A DNA stretch of 64,000 bases, from NCBI RefSeq assembly GCF_006384975.1, contig NZ_CP021645.1, positions 2,570,001 through 2,634,000 of the forward strand, read 5' to 3'. Shown in pieces: positions 26,472 through 41,007 of this stretch (its first letter is position 1; each line of letters begins with the position of its first letter). The notes under the pieces were generated by a model. That model saw nothing but the letters and a program-made list of their open reading frames with translations, did not search any database and was not told the origin of the DNA. Made by a program: the position numbers and the translations under genes. This DNA comes from Pseudomonas oryzihabitans (lineage in GTDB: Bacteria; Pseudomonadota; Gammaproteobacteria; Pseudomonadales; Pseudomonadaceae).

Positions 26472-27575
26472 TCAGCTCAGTTGCAGGCGCGATGCCGGTG
26501 CATAGGGCGCCGGATCGATGATCGGCGTGCGCTCGGTGAGCAGGTCGGTCAGCAGTTGGCAGGAAGCCGGCGCCAGCACCAGGCCATTGCGATAGTGGCC
26601 GCAGTTGAGCCAGAGCCCAGGCAGCTCCGCCACCGGACCGATGAAGGGCACGCCATCCGGTGATCCCGGCCGCAACCCCGCCCAATGGGCGACCGGTGCC
26701 TGAGCAGCCAAATCGGGCAACAGCTCGGCAGCCGACGCCCGCAGGCTGTCCAGCGCCTGGGCGGTCGGCGTCTTGTCGAACTCGGAGTGCTCCAGGGTAC
26801 TGCCGATCAGGATATGACCGTCCCGCCGCGGAATGGCGTAGCGCCCCTTGGCCAGCACCATGCTGGTCAGATAGCCCACCGACTGCCGATAGAGCAGCAT
26901 CTGCCCCTTAACCGGACTCACCGGCACCGCCAACCCCAGCGTACGCAGCAACTCACCGCTCCAGGCCCCCGCACAAACCACCACGGCCTCCGCCTGCAGC
27001 GTCTCACGCGCGGTCTGCACCCCCACGACCCGCTCCCCGTCGCGGACGAAGCCCGTCACCGGCGCATCGGTCAGCAGCGTCACGTTGGGCATGCGCAGCA
27101 GCGCCTCGCGCAGCGAACGCACCAGCCGCGGATTGCGCACATTGGCCACCCCGGCCATGAACACCGCCCGCGCATAACCGGGCCCCAACACCGGCACCCG
27201 GCTACGTACCTCGTCCAGCGACACCGACGACAGCGGTCTGACATTACGCCGCGCCCAGTCCAGCGCCTCGGCCTCGTCCTCCAGATCCAGCCAATACAGG
27301 CCGGTGACCTCCACCTCCGGATCCACCCCGGTCTCCTGACGCAACCGCTCGCCCAGCACCGGATAGAAATCCTGCGACCAATGCGCCAGGGCCGTCACGG
27401 CGGGCTGGTAGCGCCACGGATAGAGCGGCGAAACGATGCCTCCGCCGGCCCAAGACGCCTCCCTCCCCGGCTCGCCCCGCTCCACCACCACCACCCGCCG
27501 ACCGCTCAAGGACAGGTGATAGGCAGATAACAGACCTATGGCACCGGCCCCTATTACAGCTACATCGAAACTCAC
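26472..27575 (-). CDS. thiO: Glycine oxidase ThiO (FAD-dependent D-amino-acid-oxidase family)
   Basis: 367 residues. The N-terminal dinucleotide-binding motif is VIGAGAIGLLSAYHLS, and the family pattern GREASWAGGGIVSPL covers the flavin. Late motifs are HILIGSTLEHSEFD and WAGLRPGSPDGVPFIGP. ThiO oxidises glycine to the imine used to build the thiazole of thiamine; other DAO-family deaminases look similar. Its position between pilR and fimT matches the P. aeruginosa order. The open frame is convergent with pilR with no gap. Confidence 0.9.
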   Translation of the reverse strand: MSFDVAVIGAGAIGLLSAYHLSLSGRRVVVVERGEPGREASWAGGGIVSPLYPWRYQPAVTALAHWSQDFYPVLGERLRQETGVDPEVEVTGLYWLDLEDEAEALDWARRNVRPLSSVSLDEVRSRVPVLGPGYARAVFMAGVANVRNPRLVRSLREALLRMPNVTLLTDAPVTGFVRDGERVVGVQTARETLQAEAVVVCAGAWSGELLRTLGLAVPVSPVKGQMLLYRQSVGYLTSMVLAKGRYAIPRRDGHILIGSTLEHSEFDKTPTAQALDSLRASAAELLPDLAAQAPVAHWAGLRPGSPDGVPFIGPVAELPGLWLNCGHYRNGLVLAPASCQLLTDLLTERTPIIDPAPYAPASRLQLS

Positions 27576-27672
27576 GTCACACCTCTACAACCGGGGAATT
27601 GACTGTTCCATCGCCATGACGCAAAACGACGCTGGCGGCCAGGACGGCCGCCTCCCACACAAGGACGTCACC

Positions 27673-28200
27673 ATGGCCTATCGCGACTCGCGAGGCGTCA
27701 GCCTCTTTGAATTACTCATTTGTCTCAGTGTACTCGGCATCGTCGTCTCTCTGGCGGTTCCTGCCTTCGGTGGAATACTGCAGCGCAATCGACAGCAGAT
27801 TGCCATCCAGCAACTGAGGGAAACGGTGAGCTTCGCCCGCGCGACAGCCATCAGCAGGAAAAGCAGCATCTCCATCTGCCATGCACCAGAAGGCACTTGC
27901 GAAGCATCGAACGTTTGGTCAGCCAGCACCCGCGTCTTCGAGGACCTCGACCGAGACGGCCTCCAGTCCGCACAGGAAACGACACTGCTGATCAGTGAGC
28001 AGCCGCCAAGGGACTTCCACTGGCGCTGGAACAACTTTCGCGCACAGCCTCATCTCACCTTCCTGAACAACGGCACGACCGACGCCCTCAACGGCAGTTT
28101 CATCCTCTGCCAGGGAAACGTCCCCCGTGCGCGACTCGTCCTGAACAAAGCCGGAAGGATCGAAACGGCCGCGCTCCGTGAGCGCGACCGTTGCGCTTAA
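27673..28200 (+). CDS. fimT: FimT-type minor pilin (GspH-like), second cluster
   Basis: 175 residues from ATG 27673; the longer frame reaching back into thiO lacks a pilin leader. Leader MAYRDSRG|VSLFELLICLSVLG gives a PilD site with Glu5. The GspH pattern follows (NRQQIAIQQLRETVSFARATAISRKSS). Two cysteines (ICHAPEGTC) lie close together and two more are near the C-terminus (ILCQG, RDRCA). FimT in other bacteria can bind DNA for uptake through a C-terminal basic tail, and an Arg-rich tail (ALRERDR) is seen here, but that role is inference. Confidence 0.85.
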   Translation: MAYRDSRGVSLFELLICLSVLGIVVSLAVPAFGGILQRNRQQIAIQQLRETVSFARATAISRKSSISICHAPEGTCEASNVWSASTRVFEDLDRDGLQSAQETTLLISEQPPRDFHWRWNNFRAQPHLTFLNNGTTDALNGSFILCQGNVPRARLVLNKAGRIETAALRERDRCA

Positions 28201-28290
28201 ACCACCGTACCAGACACCTTCCTGTTTCGACCGGATGTCTGTAGTCAGCTGCTACATCGCCTGGTAATCCCCCATGCTACGAATCCCAGC

Positions 28291-28785
28291 ATGGCGAAGC
28301 AGAAGATGCGTACCCAGTACGGTTTCACCCTTATCGAAACGATGGTAGCGATCGCCATTCTGGCGATCGTGATCAGCATCGCCGCGCCATCTTTTAACCG
28401 CATGCTGCAGAGCAATCGTGCGGCAGTGTTAAGCAACGAACTGCTGGGCACCCTGCAAATCGCGCGCTCCGAGGCCCTCAAGCGGCGGACCAGCGTCGTG
28501 CTCTGCCGTAGCACTACGAGCAGCAACACTTGTGTGAACGGCACGGACTGGTCGTCCGGCTGGCTGCTGATGCAAGGCAACACCGTATTACGCACCTGGG
28601 AGCCCATCAGTGGCGGCACCCTCGTCGGTCCGAGTACGGGCATGACCTATCAAAGCAACGGCCTGACCACGCTGGCAGGTGGCGCCCAGGCAACCTTCAC
28701 CATAACGACCTCCCCCACGTGCAGCCGTACCATTCAGATCAGCACGACCGGCAATGCCACAGTCGGCGCAGGTGGTTGCCCATGA
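28291..28785 (+). CDS. fimU: FimU-type minor pilin (GspH-like), second cluster
   Basis: 164 residues. The leader ends RTQYG|FTLIETMVAIAILAI; a second ATG at 28306 would give a shorter leader. The GspH pattern SNRAAVLSNELLGTLQIARSE follows. The C-terminus has a Cys pair (PTCSRT and the final GGCP). The stop overlaps the pilV start as ATGA. FimU connects the minor-pilin complex to the major pilin in P. aeruginosa. It is followed by pilV-pilW-pilX-pilY1-pilE, the standard order. Confidence 0.88.
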   Translation: MAKQKMRTQYGFTLIETMVAIAILAIVISIAAPSFNRMLQSNRAAVLSNELLGTLQIARSEALKRRTSVVLCRSTTSSNTCVNGTDWSSGWLLMQGNTVLRTWEPISGGTLVGPSTGMTYQSNGLTTLAGGAQATFTITTSPTCSRTIQISTTGNATVGAGGCP

Positions 28786-29285
28786 CCGGTTCTGCACGAC
28801 AACGCGGCGCCACCCTCATCGAGGTACTGGTCGCCATGCTCATCCTGGCCATCGGCCTGCTCGGCCTGGCCGGCTTGCAGACGGTGAGCGTGCAGAGCAA
28901 CCAGGGTGCCTATTTCCGCTCGCAAGCCACCATCCTGGCCAATGACATCGTCGATCGCATGCGAGCGAACCGGGTTGCCGCCCTGGCCGACCGAAGCAGC
29001 TACTCGGTCAGTTTCCCAACTTCGAGTAGTAACAATGCGGTCACCGGCACCGTTGCCCAGCAGGACGTCAACGGCTGGCTGAATGCCCTGGCTCTCAGCC
29101 TTCCCCAAGGCACAGGTAGTCTTAGCCTGGATAATGCCAACAACGTCACCGTCACCATCTGCTGGAACGATCGTCGAGCCGCCATTAAATCAGCCCAGGC
29201 GGTGGCGGCGACGAACGACAGCTGCAGCAGTCCTGCCAGCAGCAACGGTAGTTTCGAGCGCTTCACTTACAGGACACAGCTATGA
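28782..29285 (+). CDS. pilV: PilV-type minor pilin, second cluster
   Basis: 167 residues from the ATG that overlaps the fimU stop. The leader ends SARQRG|ATLIEVLVAMLILA with Glu5, and the family pattern SQATILANDIVDRMRANRVA follows. A C-terminal ITICW-like stretch (VTVTICWNDRRA) is typical of PilV. The stop overlaps the pilW start (ATGA). Confidence 0.9.
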   Translation: MTGSARQRGATLIEVLVAMLILAIGLLGLAGLQTVSVQSNQGAYFRSQATILANDIVDRMRANRVAALADRSSYSVSFPTSSSNNAVTGTVAQQDVNGWLNALALSLPQGTGSLSLDNANNVTVTICWNDRRAAIKSAQAVAATNDSCSSPASSNGSFERFTYRTQL

Positions 29286-30310
29286 GGGCCGCCTCAGCAC
29301 AACGCCAACGTGGTCTTTCCATCATAGAGTTGATGATCGCGCTACTACTTGGGTTACTGCTCATGGGCGGGGTATTGCAGCTTTTCCTGTCATCCAAGCG
29401 CACCTACCAAACCAACGCTGCGCTGTCCCAGGTGCAGGAATCGGGGCGTTTCGCGCTGGAGTTCCTGGCCTTCGATCTGCGCAATGCGGGTTATCACGGC
29501 GAATGCATGAGCCCACTGGACGAAAGCTTATTACCAGCGAGTCTCGCCAGACCCAACGGCCAAACCGATATCCGCTACGACCTGGGTGCGGGTATCCAAG
29601 GCTGGAGCACTGCGAGTAATACGCAGAATCCGGCAAACACTCCCGCTTGGCTGACTACGATCTTTAACAACCGCGCCAACAGCTCCGATGTCATTCTGCT
29701 CAAGCATACAGCGGACCCGGTGAGCACCCAGATTACCGGTGCGACCGTTACCCAGATCTCTACAGATCGAGCCACTGGACTAGCGCAAAATAGGCTTCTA
29801 GTCATAGACGATCCAGGCGCCTGTTTTCTTTTCGCGAATCAAAGTGGTCCCACTGACAGTCGCGTATCTGTCGCGGGGAGTACCGGTTTCGGTCGTACGT
29901 ACCGGAATACCGCCCACCTGCTGCTCTACCAGAGCGCCCTCTACTATCTGCAGAACAATCCAGATACAGGTGTACCGTCACTGTGGCGACAGGTCTACAA
30001 CGGCTTGAACCAGCCCGCGGAAGAATTGGTATCAGGCATCCAGCAACTGCAGATTCGCTATGCCGTAGGTGATGCCAATGGCCAGATCAAGGTGGATGCC
30101 AACGGTCAAGCCTACCAGGACGCCAGCACCATCACCGACTGGCAGAGCGTGGTCGCCGCCCGGATCAACCTGATCGCGGTGAGCAGTGCTACCAACGTCG
30201 TTACACCTAATCAGCAAGTTCTTTTCAACAACGCCTCGGTGACCATCCCTAATGGCCGCCTTGCCCAGGTGTTCACCCTGACCGTCAGCCTGCGGAACCA
30301 TCTACCATGA
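29282..30310 (+). CDS. pilW: PilW-type minor pilin, second cluster
   Basis: 342 residues, longer than the 264-residue PilW of the first cluster. The site is QRG|LSIIELMIALLLG with Glu5. The following segment, VQESGRFALEFLAFDLRNAG, is the PilW pattern, and PAEELVSGIQQLQIRYAVGD lies in the C-terminal half. Overlaps of 4 bases at both ends couple it to pilV and pilX. Confidence 0.9.
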   Translation: MRAASAQRQRGLSIIELMIALLLGLLLMGGVLQLFLSSKRTYQTNAALSQVQESGRFALEFLAFDLRNAGYHGECMSPLDESLLPASLARPNGQTDIRYDLGAGIQGWSTASNTQNPANTPAWLTTIFNNRANSSDVILLKHTADPVSTQITGATVTQISTDRATGLAQNRLLVIDDPGACFLFANQSGPTDSRVSVAGSTGFGRTYRNTAHLLLYQSALYYLQNNPDTGVPSLWRQVYNGLNQPAEELVSGIQQLQIRYAVGDANGQIKVDANGQAYQDASTITDWQSVVAARINLIAVSSATNVVTPNQQVLFNNASVTIPNGRLAQVFTLTVSLRNHLP

Positions 30311-30777
30311 ATCCGCCACCCTCATCCCAGCGCGGCGCGATCTTGATCGTCACCCTGGTAATGCTACTGCTGTTGACCCTGCTGGCCTTGGGAAGCATGC
30401 GCGGAACAACCCTGGAAGAACGCATGGCCGGCAACCTGCGCGATGAAAGCCAAGCCTTCCAGGCGGCGGAAATGGCACAGCGTACCGCCGAAGCTGTATT
30501 GCTGAGTCGTTCTATTACCCAACTCCAGGGAATGACCTCACCCGAGACGGTTACGTTAAACCCAACGGGCTTGCAACCTACCACCTATACCTTGGTGCCA
30601 CTGCCGGGAGTACGCGTACGCCCTCCCGGCTCAAGCGTCGGTGCTGACGAACAAAGCGACAACAGCGTCATCCGGATCGTCAGCACAGGCAAAGGTGCTG
30701 CGCAGGACACCGGCTCGGACGGTACCCCCGCGCCCAGCTCCAACGTCACCATCAATACCCTCTATCTCAGGCGTTAG
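30307..30777 (+). CDS. pilX: PilX-type minor pilin, second cluster
   Basis: 156 residues. The site is QRG|AILIVTLVMLLLLTLLALG with Val at mature position 5. The PilX signature TTLEERMAGNLRDESQAFQA follows. Its start overlaps pilW, and pilY1 begins 15 bases after its stop behind a GGAG ribosome site. It is shorter than the first-cluster PilX (202 residues). Confidence 0.9.
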   Translation: MNPPPSSQRGAILIVTLVMLLLLTLLALGSMRGTTLEERMAGNLRDESQAFQAAEMAQRTAEAVLLSRSITQLQGMTSPETVTLNPTGLQPTTYTLVPLPGVRVRPPGSSVGADEQSDNSVIRIVSTGKGAAQDTGSDGTPAPSSNVTINTLYLRR

Positions 30778-30792
30778 GTTTCGGAGAATCCC

Positions 30793-34764
<3,972 letters not shown>

Positions 34765-34766
34765 CG

Positions 34767-35207
34767 ATGAAGAAATCTACCAAGCCCCTACAAAGAGGCT
34801 TCACCCTTATCGAAGTGATGATCGTGGTGGCCATCGTCGGCATCCTGGCCGCCATCGCCTACCCGTCCTATGTGGAACATATCCGCAAAGGTAATCGCGC
34901 CGATGCCGAAGCATCGCTCATGCAGCTGTCGCAGTTCATGGAGCGGTACTACACAGGGGCGGGGCGCTATTCGAAGACGGTCGGAGGGACGGATGTGCCG
35001 GACAATCCGGCACCGCCCTATCCTACGGGAACCAACTACACCTTCACCATTACCGTGGGTAATGCAGGTACGTCCTATACCGCCACCGCCACGCCGAACA
35101 ACACTGGGGTGATGGCCAATGACAAATGTGGTGCTCTGACGCTCACCAACACCGGCCTCAAAGGCCAGGCCAGTACCGCCACCACTGCCGACTGCTGGCG
35201 CCGCTAG
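34767..35207 (+). CDS. pilE: PilE-type minor pilin, second cluster
   Basis: 146 residues from ATG 34767, 2 bases after pilY1. The site is [22 protein letters not shown] with Glu5, followed by [20 protein letters not shown], the PilE pattern, and [15 protein letters not shown]. The C-terminus carries a Cys pair (DKCGALT and DCWRR) that can close a disulfide loop. It resembles the major-pilin fold and in P. aeruginosa links the PilV-W-X-Y1 tip to the fibre. It has no counterpart in the first cluster. Confidence 0.92.
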   Translation: MKKSTKPLQRGFTLIEVMIVVAIVGILAAIAYPSYVEHIRKGNRADAEASLMQLSQFMERYYTGAGRYSKTVGGTDVPDNPAPPYPTGTNYTFTITVGNAGTSYTATATPNNTGVMANDKCGALTLTNTGLKGQASTATTADCWRR

Positions 35208-35216
35208 GGCGCCAGC
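35194..35216. terminator. Hairpin at the pilE stop codon
   Basis: Perfect 9-bp stem GCTGGCGCC / GGCGCCAGC with a 5-base loop that contains the pilE stop TAG. There is no T-run. It sits between the convergent pilE and ispH and may end or stabilise either transcript. Confidence 0.5.
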
Positions 35217-35222
35217 GGCGTC

Positions 35223-36167
35223 CTATACCGCCTTCACCCTGAGCTCCTTCGGCAGGGTAAAGGTGATGTTCTCGGGCTGGCCTTCCAGTTCCACTTCGCC
35301 GGTAGCACCCCAGCGCTGTAGCCGGTCAATGACACCGCGCACCAGCACTTCAGGAGCCGAGGCGCCGGCGGTGACGCCGATGCGTTGCACGCCTTCGAAC
35401 CAGCTCTGCTGCATATCCTCGGCGCCATCGATCAGGTAGGCCGGGGTGCCCAGGCGTTCAGAGAGTTCGCGCAGGCGATTGGAGTTGGAGCTATTGGGAC
35501 TGCCGACCACTAGGACCACATCGCTTTCCAGCGCCAGGGTCTTCACCGCATCCTGGCGGTTGGTGGTGGCGTAGCAGATATCGTTCTTGCGTGGGCCGTT
35601 GATCAGGGGAAACTTGGCGCGCAGGGCGTCGATCACCTTGCGGGTGTCGTCCATCGACAGGGTGGTCTGGGAGACGTAGAACAGGGCCGCGGGGTTGCGT
35701 ACCTCGAGTTTTTCTACGTCTTCCTCGTCTTCCACCAGGTAGATGGCACCGCCGGCACGGTCGTCGTACTGGCCCATGGTGCCCTCCACTTCCGGATGCC
35801 CGGCGTGGCCGATGAGGATGCATTCCTGGCCGTCGCGGCTGTAACGCGCCACTTCCATGTGCACCTTGGTCACCAACGGACAGGTGGCATCGAACACCTT
35901 GAGACCCCGTTCGGCCGCCTCACGGCGAACCGCCTGGGACACGCCGTGAGCGCTGAAGATGAGGATGACGTCGTCCGGCACGTCGGCTACGTCCTCGACG
36001 AAGACAGCGCCACGGGCGCGCAGGTTGTCGACCACGAACTTGTTGTGCACCACCTCGTGACGCACATAGATGGGCGGGCCGAAGACGTCCAGCGCCCGGT
36101 CGACGATGTCGATGGCGCGGTCCACGCCGGCGCAGAAGCCGCGGGGATTGGCGAGCTTGATCTGCAT
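35223..36167 (-). CDS. ispH: 4-hydroxy-3-methylbut-2-enyl diphosphate reductase
   Basis: 314 residues from ATG 36167 ([18 protein letters not shown]); a start 7 codons upstream has no support. The three conserved iron-sulfur Cys lie in GFCAGV, DATCPLV and [10 protein letters not shown]. IspH performs the last step of the MEP pathway, making IPP and DMAPP in the cytosol. It is downstream of fkpB, as in other gamma-proteobacteria where the order is ileS-lspA-fkpB-ispH. Confidence 0.97.
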   Translation of the reverse strand: MQIKLANPRGFCAGVDRAIDIVDRALDVFGPPIYVRHEVVHNKFVVDNLRARGAVFVEDVADVPDDVILIFSAHGVSQAVRREAAERGLKVFDATCPLVTKVHMEVARYSRDGQECILIGHAGHPEVEGTMGQYDDRAGGAIYLVEDEEDVEKLEVRNPAALFYVSQTTLSMDDTRKVIDALRAKFPLINGPRKNDICYATTNRQDAVKTLALESDVVLVVGSPNSSNSNRLRELSERLGTPAYLIDGAEDMQQSWFEGVQRIGVTAGASAPEVLVRGVIDRLQRWGATGEVELEGQPENITFTLPKELRVKAV

Positions 36168-36201
36168 AGGCTCCTCTGCCCGCTTCACGGGCGGCGGTAG
36201 A

Positions 36202-36648
36202 TCAATGGGAGACGGCAGGCTCGATGGCCAGGATTTCCACGTCGAAGGTCAGCACACGGCCGGCCAGCGGGTGGTTGAAATCTATGATCACCTGCTCGTC
36301 GTCATAGCTCTTGACCACGCCGGGCATCTCGCCGCCAGCGGCGTCGCTGAAGATGATCAGCAGGCCCGGCGACAGCTCCATGTCGGTGAAATCATCACGC
36401 GCCATGGTCTGCAGGTTGCCATCGTTGGGTTGGCCAAAGCCACGCTCCGGCGGGATGGTCAGGCTGGTCTTGGCGCCGGCCTGCAAGCCGAACAGTGACT
36501 GTTCGAAACCAGGCAACAAATTGCCGTCCCCGACGGTGAAGGTGGCTGGCGCCTTGTCGAAGGTGCTGTCCACCACATCGCCGTTCTGTAGCTTGATGGC
36601 GAAATGCAGGGTGACCCGGGTATCCGGGCCGACGGTGATCTCAGCCAT
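36202..36648 (-). CDS. fkpB: FKBP-type peptidyl-prolyl isomerase, SlyD/FkpB-like
   Basis: 148 residues from ATG 36648. FKBP motifs are split by an IF (insert-in-flap) chaperone domain as in SlyD and Fkp[21 protein letters not shown] and [15 protein letters not shown], then [19 protein letters not shown]. It lacks the His-rich metal-binding tail of SlyD. It overlaps the end of lspA by 8 bases, in an operon with ispH. It probably assists folding of cytosolic proteins. Confidence 0.93.
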   Translation of the reverse strand: MAEITVGPDTRVTLHFAIKLQNGDVVDSTFDKAPATFTVGDGNLLPGFEQSLFGLQAGAKTSLTIPPERGFGQPNDGNLQTMARDDFTDMELSPGLLIIFSDAAGGEMPGVVKSYDDEQVIIDFNHPLAGRVLTFDVEILAIEPAVSH

Positions 36649-37141
36649 GGGCGACCTCCGGCTTCTTACGGAACATGTCCAGGGCCAGCATGATGGCGCC
36701 GACGGTGATGGCACTGTCGGCCACGTTGAAGGCCGGGAAGCGCCACTCCTGGCGCCAGTGCACCAGGATGAAGTCGATGACGTGGCCCAGGACCATACGA
36801 TCATAAAGGTTGCCCAGGGCACCGCCCAGGATCAGGGCCAGGGCGATGGCGGTCCAGGTGTCGTTGCGCAGGCGCTTGAGCCAGACCACCAGCACCACGC
36901 TGACCACCAGGGCGATACCGGCGAAGAACCAGCGCTGCCAGCCGGAATGGTCGGCCAGGAAGCTGAAGGCGGCACCGGTGTTGTAGGCCAGGGTCCAGCT
37001 GAACAGGTCGGGAATCACCGGCACCTGCTGGTAGAGCGATAGGTTGTTCTGGAAGTAGGCTTTGCTCAGCTGATCCAGCAGGATCACCAGCACGCTCAAG
37101 GCCAACCAGGGCAAGGCGCCGAAGCGCTGAGCCTCACGCAT
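36641..37141 (-). CDS. lspA: Lipoprotein signal peptidase (signal peptidase II)
   Basis: 166 residues from ATG 37141 (MREAQRFG). Four membrane helices. The two catalytic aspartates lie in GALGNLYDR and FNVADSAIT, and the conserved NTGAAFSFL is present. It removes signal peptides from lipidated prolipoproteins such as BamD and CyoA encoded in this window. It overlaps ileS upstream and fkpB downstream by 8 bases each. Confidence 0.96.
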   Translation of the reverse strand: MREAQRFGALPWLALSVLVILLDQLSKAYFQNNLSLYQQVPVIPDLFSWTLAYNTGAAFSFLADHSGWQRWFFAGIALVVSVVLVVWLKRLRNDTWTAIALALILGGALGNLYDRMVLGHVIDFILVHWRQEWRFPAFNVADSAITVGAIMLALDMFRKKPEVAHG

Positions 37142-39968
37142 GCTCACGCACCTCGCCAGCCCCATAGACGTTGGTCACGCAGCGGTCGCAGATTTCCGGA
37201 TGCTCGGCATGCTGGCCCACGCTGTGGCTGTGATGCCAGCAACGGGCGCACTTGGGTGCTTCGGACTTGCGTACCACCAGCTTGAGACCGCTCAGCTCGC
37301 TGGCCACGGCGCCTTCGGGTGCCTGCTCCAGCGGCTGGACAGCGGCCTGGGAGGAGATGAGTACGAATCTGAGTTCGTTGCCCAGGGCCTCCAGTACGGT
37401 CTGCAGGGCACTGTCGGCGTAGAGGGTGATCTCCGCCTGCAGGCTGCCGCCCAGGGTCTTGGCGGCACGCTGGTTTTCCAGCTCCTTGTTGACCGCGGCC
37501 TTGACCGCCATGACCTGGTCCCAATAGGCGCGATCCAGGGTCGCACCTTCGGGCAGGGCGAAGAGGCCGTCGTACCAGGTGGTCAGCATCACCGACTCTT
37601 CCCGCTCGCCCGGCAGGTACTGCCAGATCTCGTCGGCGGTGAAGGACAGGATGGGGGCGATCCAGCGCACCAGGGCCTCGGCGATGAGGTACAGCGCCGT
37701 CTGGCAGGAGCGGCGCGGCAGGCTGTCGGCACCGGTGGTGTACTGGCGGTCCTTGATGATGTCGAGGTAGAAGCCGCCCAGCTCCTGCACGCAGAAGTTG
37801 TGCACCTTCTGGTAAACGTTGAGGAAGCGGTACTCGGCGTAGGCCTGCTCGATTTCCTTCTGCAGCAGCAGGGCGCGATCCACCGCCCAGCGATCCAGGT
37901 CGATCATGTCCTCGGGGGCGACCCGGTTGACCGCTGGATCGAAGCCAGACAGGTTGGAGAGCAGGAAGCGCGCGGTGTTACGGATGCGGCGGTAGGAATC
38001 GGCGCTACGCTGCAGGATCTGCTCGGAGACCGCCATCTCGCCGGTGTAGTCGGTGGAGGCGACCCAGAGGCGCAGGATGTCGGCGCCCAGGCTGTCGATG
38101 ACCTTTTGCGGGGCGACCACGTTGCCCAGCGACTTGGACTGCTTGCGGCCCTGCTCGTCCACGGTGAAGCCGTGGGTCAGCAATTCCTTGTAAGGCGCAT
38201 GGCCGTCGATGGCGCAGCCGGTCAGCAGCGAGGAGTGGAACCAGCCACGGTGCTGGTCGGAGCCTTCCAGGTAAAGGTCAGCGACCGGACCCTGGGTATG
38301 CGCCAGCTCGGCATGGGAGCCGCGCAATACGTGCCAGTGAGTGGTGCCCGAGTCGAACCAGACGTCGAGGGTGTCGCGGCTCTTGTCGTACTGGCCGGCT
38401 TCTTCGCCGAGCAGTTCAGCGGGATCGAGCTTGAACCAAGCTTCGATGCCCTCGCGCTCGACGCGCTGGGCGACGGCTTCCATCAGTTCGACGGTGCGCG
38501 GGTGCAGCTCGCCGCTTTCCTTGTGGGTGAAGAAAGGAATCGGCACGCCCCAGTTGCGCTGACGCGAGATGCACCAGTCGGGACGGCCGGCGATCATGCC
38601 GTGCAGACGCGCCTGGCCCCAGGCCGGGACGAAATTGGTCTGCTCGATGGCCGCCAAGGAGCGCTCACGCAGGGTAGCGCCCTCGTTGGGCTGCTTGTCC
38701 ATGCCGACGAACCATTGGGCGGTGGCGCGATAGATCAGCGGCGTCTTGTGGCGCCAGCAGTGCATGTAGCTGTGGTTGATCGTCTCGTGCTTGAACAGGG
38801 CGCCCGCCTCTTCCAGCGCGCCGACGATGGCCGGATTGGCCTTCCAGATGAACTGGCCACCGAACAGCGGCAGCGACTCGGCGTAGACGCCGTTGCTCTG
38901 CACCGGATTGAGGATGTCGTCGTTGCTCAGGCCGTATTGCTTGCAGATGCGGAAGTCGTCCTCACCATAGGCGGGCGAGCAGTGCACCACGCCCGTACCG
39001 GCACCCAGCTCGACATACTCGGCCAGGTAGATGGGCGACAGCCGCTCGTACAGCGGATGACGGAAGTTGATCAGCTCCAGGGCGGTACCCGGCGCGGTGG
39101 CGATCACCTCGCCCTGCAGGCCGTAGCGTGCCAGGCAGCTTTCCACCAGTTCTTCGGCCAGCACCAACAGACGATCACCGACGTCCACCAGTGCATAGGT
39201 GAATTCGGGGTGCACGTTGAGCGCCTGGTTGGCCGGGATGGTCCAGGGAGTGGTGGTCCAGATGACGATGGCGGTGGGCTTGGCCAGGGCGCCCAGGCCG
39301 AAGGCGGCCGCCAGCTTGTCGGCATCGGCGACCGGGAAGGCCACGTCGATGGCGTCGGATCGCTTGTCCTGGTACTCCACCTCGGCCTCGGCCAGGGCGG
39401 AGCCGCAGTCGAAGCAGAAGTTGACCGGCTTGAGGCCCTTGAAGACGAAGCCGTTCTTGACCATCTCCGCCAGGGCGCGGATCTCGCCGGCCTCGTTGGC
39501 GAAGTTCATGGTCAGGTAAGGATTGCTCCAGTCACCGAGCACGCCCAGGCGGACGAAGCCGGCCTTCTGCTCTTCGATCTGCTCGCTGGCATAGGCCCGG
39601 CAGCGCTCGCGGGTCAGGTCCGCCGGCTGATTCTTGCCGAAGGTGGTCTCCACCTTGTGCTCGATGGGCAGGCCATGGCAATCCCAGCCCGGCACATAGG
39701 GGGCATCGAAGCCGGCCAGAGTCTTGGAGCGGGTGATGATGTCCTTGAGGATCTTGTTCAGCGCATGACCGATGTGGATGCTGCCGTTGGCATAGGGCGG
39801 ACCGTCATGCAGGATGAAGGTCGGCCGGCCCTTGCCGATAGCGCGCAGCTTCTCGTACAGCCCGATGTCCTGCCAGCGCTGCAGCATCTCCGGCTCGCGC
39901 TGCGGCAGGCCGGCTTTCATCGGGAATGCCGTTTCCGGCAGATTGAGCGTCGCTTTGTAATCGGTCAT
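37134..39968 (-). CDS. ileS: Isoleucyl-tRNA synthetase
   Basis: 944 residues. The class I signature HIGH ([11 protein letters not shown], near residue 60) and a KMSKS-type loop written KQSKSLGN (near 605) are present. The editing (CP1) domain lies between. The C-terminal zinc finger is complete: CARCWHHS and ICDRCV. It is essential for charging tRNA-Ile. It sits between ribF and lspA; the ribF stop is one base upstream of its start. Confidence 0.98.
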   Translation of the reverse strand: MTDYKATLNLPETAFPMKAGLPQREPEMLQRWQDIGLYEKLRAIGKGRPTFILHDGPPYANGSIHIGHALNKILKDIITRSKTLAGFDAPYVPGWDCHGLPIEHKVETTFGKNQPADLTRERCRAYASEQIEEQKAGFVRLGVLGDWSNPYLTMNFANEAGEIRALAEMVKNGFVFKGLKPVNFCFDCGSALAEAEVEYQDKRSDAIDVAFPVADADKLAAAFGLGALAKPTAIVIWTTTPWTIPANQALNVHPEFTYALVDVGDRLLVLAEELVESCLARYGLQGEVIATAPGTALELINFRHPLYERLSPIYLAEYVELGAGTGVVHCSPAYGEDDFRICKQYGLSNDDILNPVQSNGVYAESLPLFGGQFIWKANPAIVGALEEAGALFKHETINHSYMHCWRHKTPLIYRATAQWFVGMDKQPNEGATLRERSLAAIEQTNFVPAWGQARLHGMIAGRPDWCISRQRNWGVPIPFFTHKESGELHPRTVELMEAVAQRVEREGIEAWFKLDPAELLGEEAGQYDKSRDTLDVWFDSGTTHWHVLRGSHAELAHTQGPVADLYLEGSDQHRGWFHSSLLTGCAIDGHAPYKELLTHGFTVDEQGRKQSKSLGNVVAPQKVIDSLGADILRLWVASTDYTGEMAVSEQILQRSADSYRRIRNTARFLLSNLSGFDPAVNRVAPEDMIDLDRWAVDRALLLQKEIEQAYAEYRFLNVYQKVHNFCVQELGGFYLDIIKDRQYTTGADSLPRRSCQTALYLIAEALVRWIAPILSFTADEIWQYLPGEREESVMLTTWYDGLFALPEGATLDRAYWDQVMAVKAAVNKELENQRAAKTLGGSLQAEITLYADSALQTVLEALGNELRFVLISSQAAVQPLEQAPEGAVASELSGLKLVVRKSEAPKCARCWHHSHSVGQHAEHPEICDRCVTNVYGAGEVREHA

Positions 39969-39969
39969 G

Positions 39970-40917
39970 TCAGTCCAGGCTCGTTGACGGTTGCCCCTGC
40001 CAGAAGGCGCGGGCCGTGGCGACGTCCGCTTCGATCGCCGCCTTGAGGGCCTCCAGAGAGGCGAATTTCTGTTCGTCGCGCACCTTCTGCACGAAGGTCA
40101 CGCTGAGATGGCGGCCATAGAGGTCGCCGGCAAAATCCAGCAGATGGATCTCCAGGTGCGGGCGACCATCGCCCTGCACCGTCGGACGCTGGCCGATGTT
40201 GGCCACGCCCGGGACTACTCGCCCATCGATCAGGCTGCTGACCAGATAGACGCCGCGCAATGGCGGGCGGCGCCGCTTGAGCTGGACATTGGCGGTCGGC
40301 CAACCCAGCTGGCGTGCCAGTTTCTGACCATGCAGTACCCGCCCGGAGAGGCTGTAGGGCCGACCCAGCATGCGCTCGGCTAGTGCCAGATCTCCGTCGG
40401 CCAAGGCTTGGCGGATCAGGGTACTGCTGACTCTCAGGCCATCCAGCTCCACGGTAGTGGCGGCTTCCAGAGTGAAGCCATGCTCGCGGGCGGCCAAGTT
40501 CAAATAGGTGAAGTCGCCGGCGCGATCGCAGCCGAAACGGAAGTCGTCACCGATCTCCAGGTGCTTCACGCCCAGCCCCTTTACCAGCACCTGCTGGACG
40601 AAGGCCTCGGCGGACAGCTCGCGCAACCGCCGATTGAAGTTCAGGCACAGCACGTTGTCGACGCCCAGGCGTGCGAAGCATTCCAGCTTCTCGCGCAGGC
40701 GGGTCAGCCGCACCGGCGCGATGTCGGGCAGGAAGAATTCGCGGGGCTGCGGCTCGAAGATCACCACGCAACTGGGCACCCCGAGCTCCGCCGAACGCTC
40801 ACGCAGCCGCGCGAGGATGGCCTGGTGCCCCAGGTGAACCCCGTCGAAGTTGCCGATGGTGGCAACGCAGCCCTTGGGAAAGGCGTCGAGATGATGGAGA
40901 CCGCGAAACAGCTGCAT
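39970..40917 (-). CDS. ribF: Bifunctional riboflavin kinase / FAD synthetase
   Basis: 315 residues from ATG 40917 ([13 protein letters not shown]); a 25-codon extension in the frame is rejected. N-terminal FMN adenylyltransferase domain with [18 protein letters not shown]-terminal flavokinase domain with [18 protein letters not shown] and GWPTANV. It makes FMN and then FAD. It is the upstream partner of ileS in a conserved cluster. Confidence 0.96.
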   Translation of the reverse strand: MQLFRGLHHLDAFPKGCVATIGNFDGVHLGHQAILARLRERSAELGVPSCVVIFEPQPREFFLPDIAPVRLTRLREKLECFARLGVDNVLCLNFNRRLRELSAEAFVQQVLVKGLGVKHLEIGDDFRFGCDRAGDFTYLNLAAREHGFTLEAATTVELDGLRVSSTLIRQALADGDLALAERMLGRPYSLSGRVLHGQKLARQLGWPTANVQLKRRRPPLRGVYLVSSLIDGRVVPGVANIGQRPTVQGDGRPHLEIHLLDFAGDLYGRHLSVTFVQKVRDEQKFASLEALKAAIEADVATARAFWQGQPSTSLD

Positions 40918-41007
40918 GGGTAGGTATTGCTCAGAAATTAATCGATTATATCCGGATGCCCGCCGTGAGGACAGGCGCACGCCCGGCTTCATGCGATCCC
41001 CTGGCCA

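Noticed and set aside
37141..37165. Upstream start of lspA (8 codons longer)
   Set aside because: The extension sits inside the ileS end, and ATG 37141 gives the normal N-terminus.
37140..40046. 968-codon open frame on the plus strand
   Set aside because: It lies entirely opposite ileS and the ribF end. Its translation is Gly/Val/Gln/Asp-rich shadow sequence with no domain; ileS is certain.
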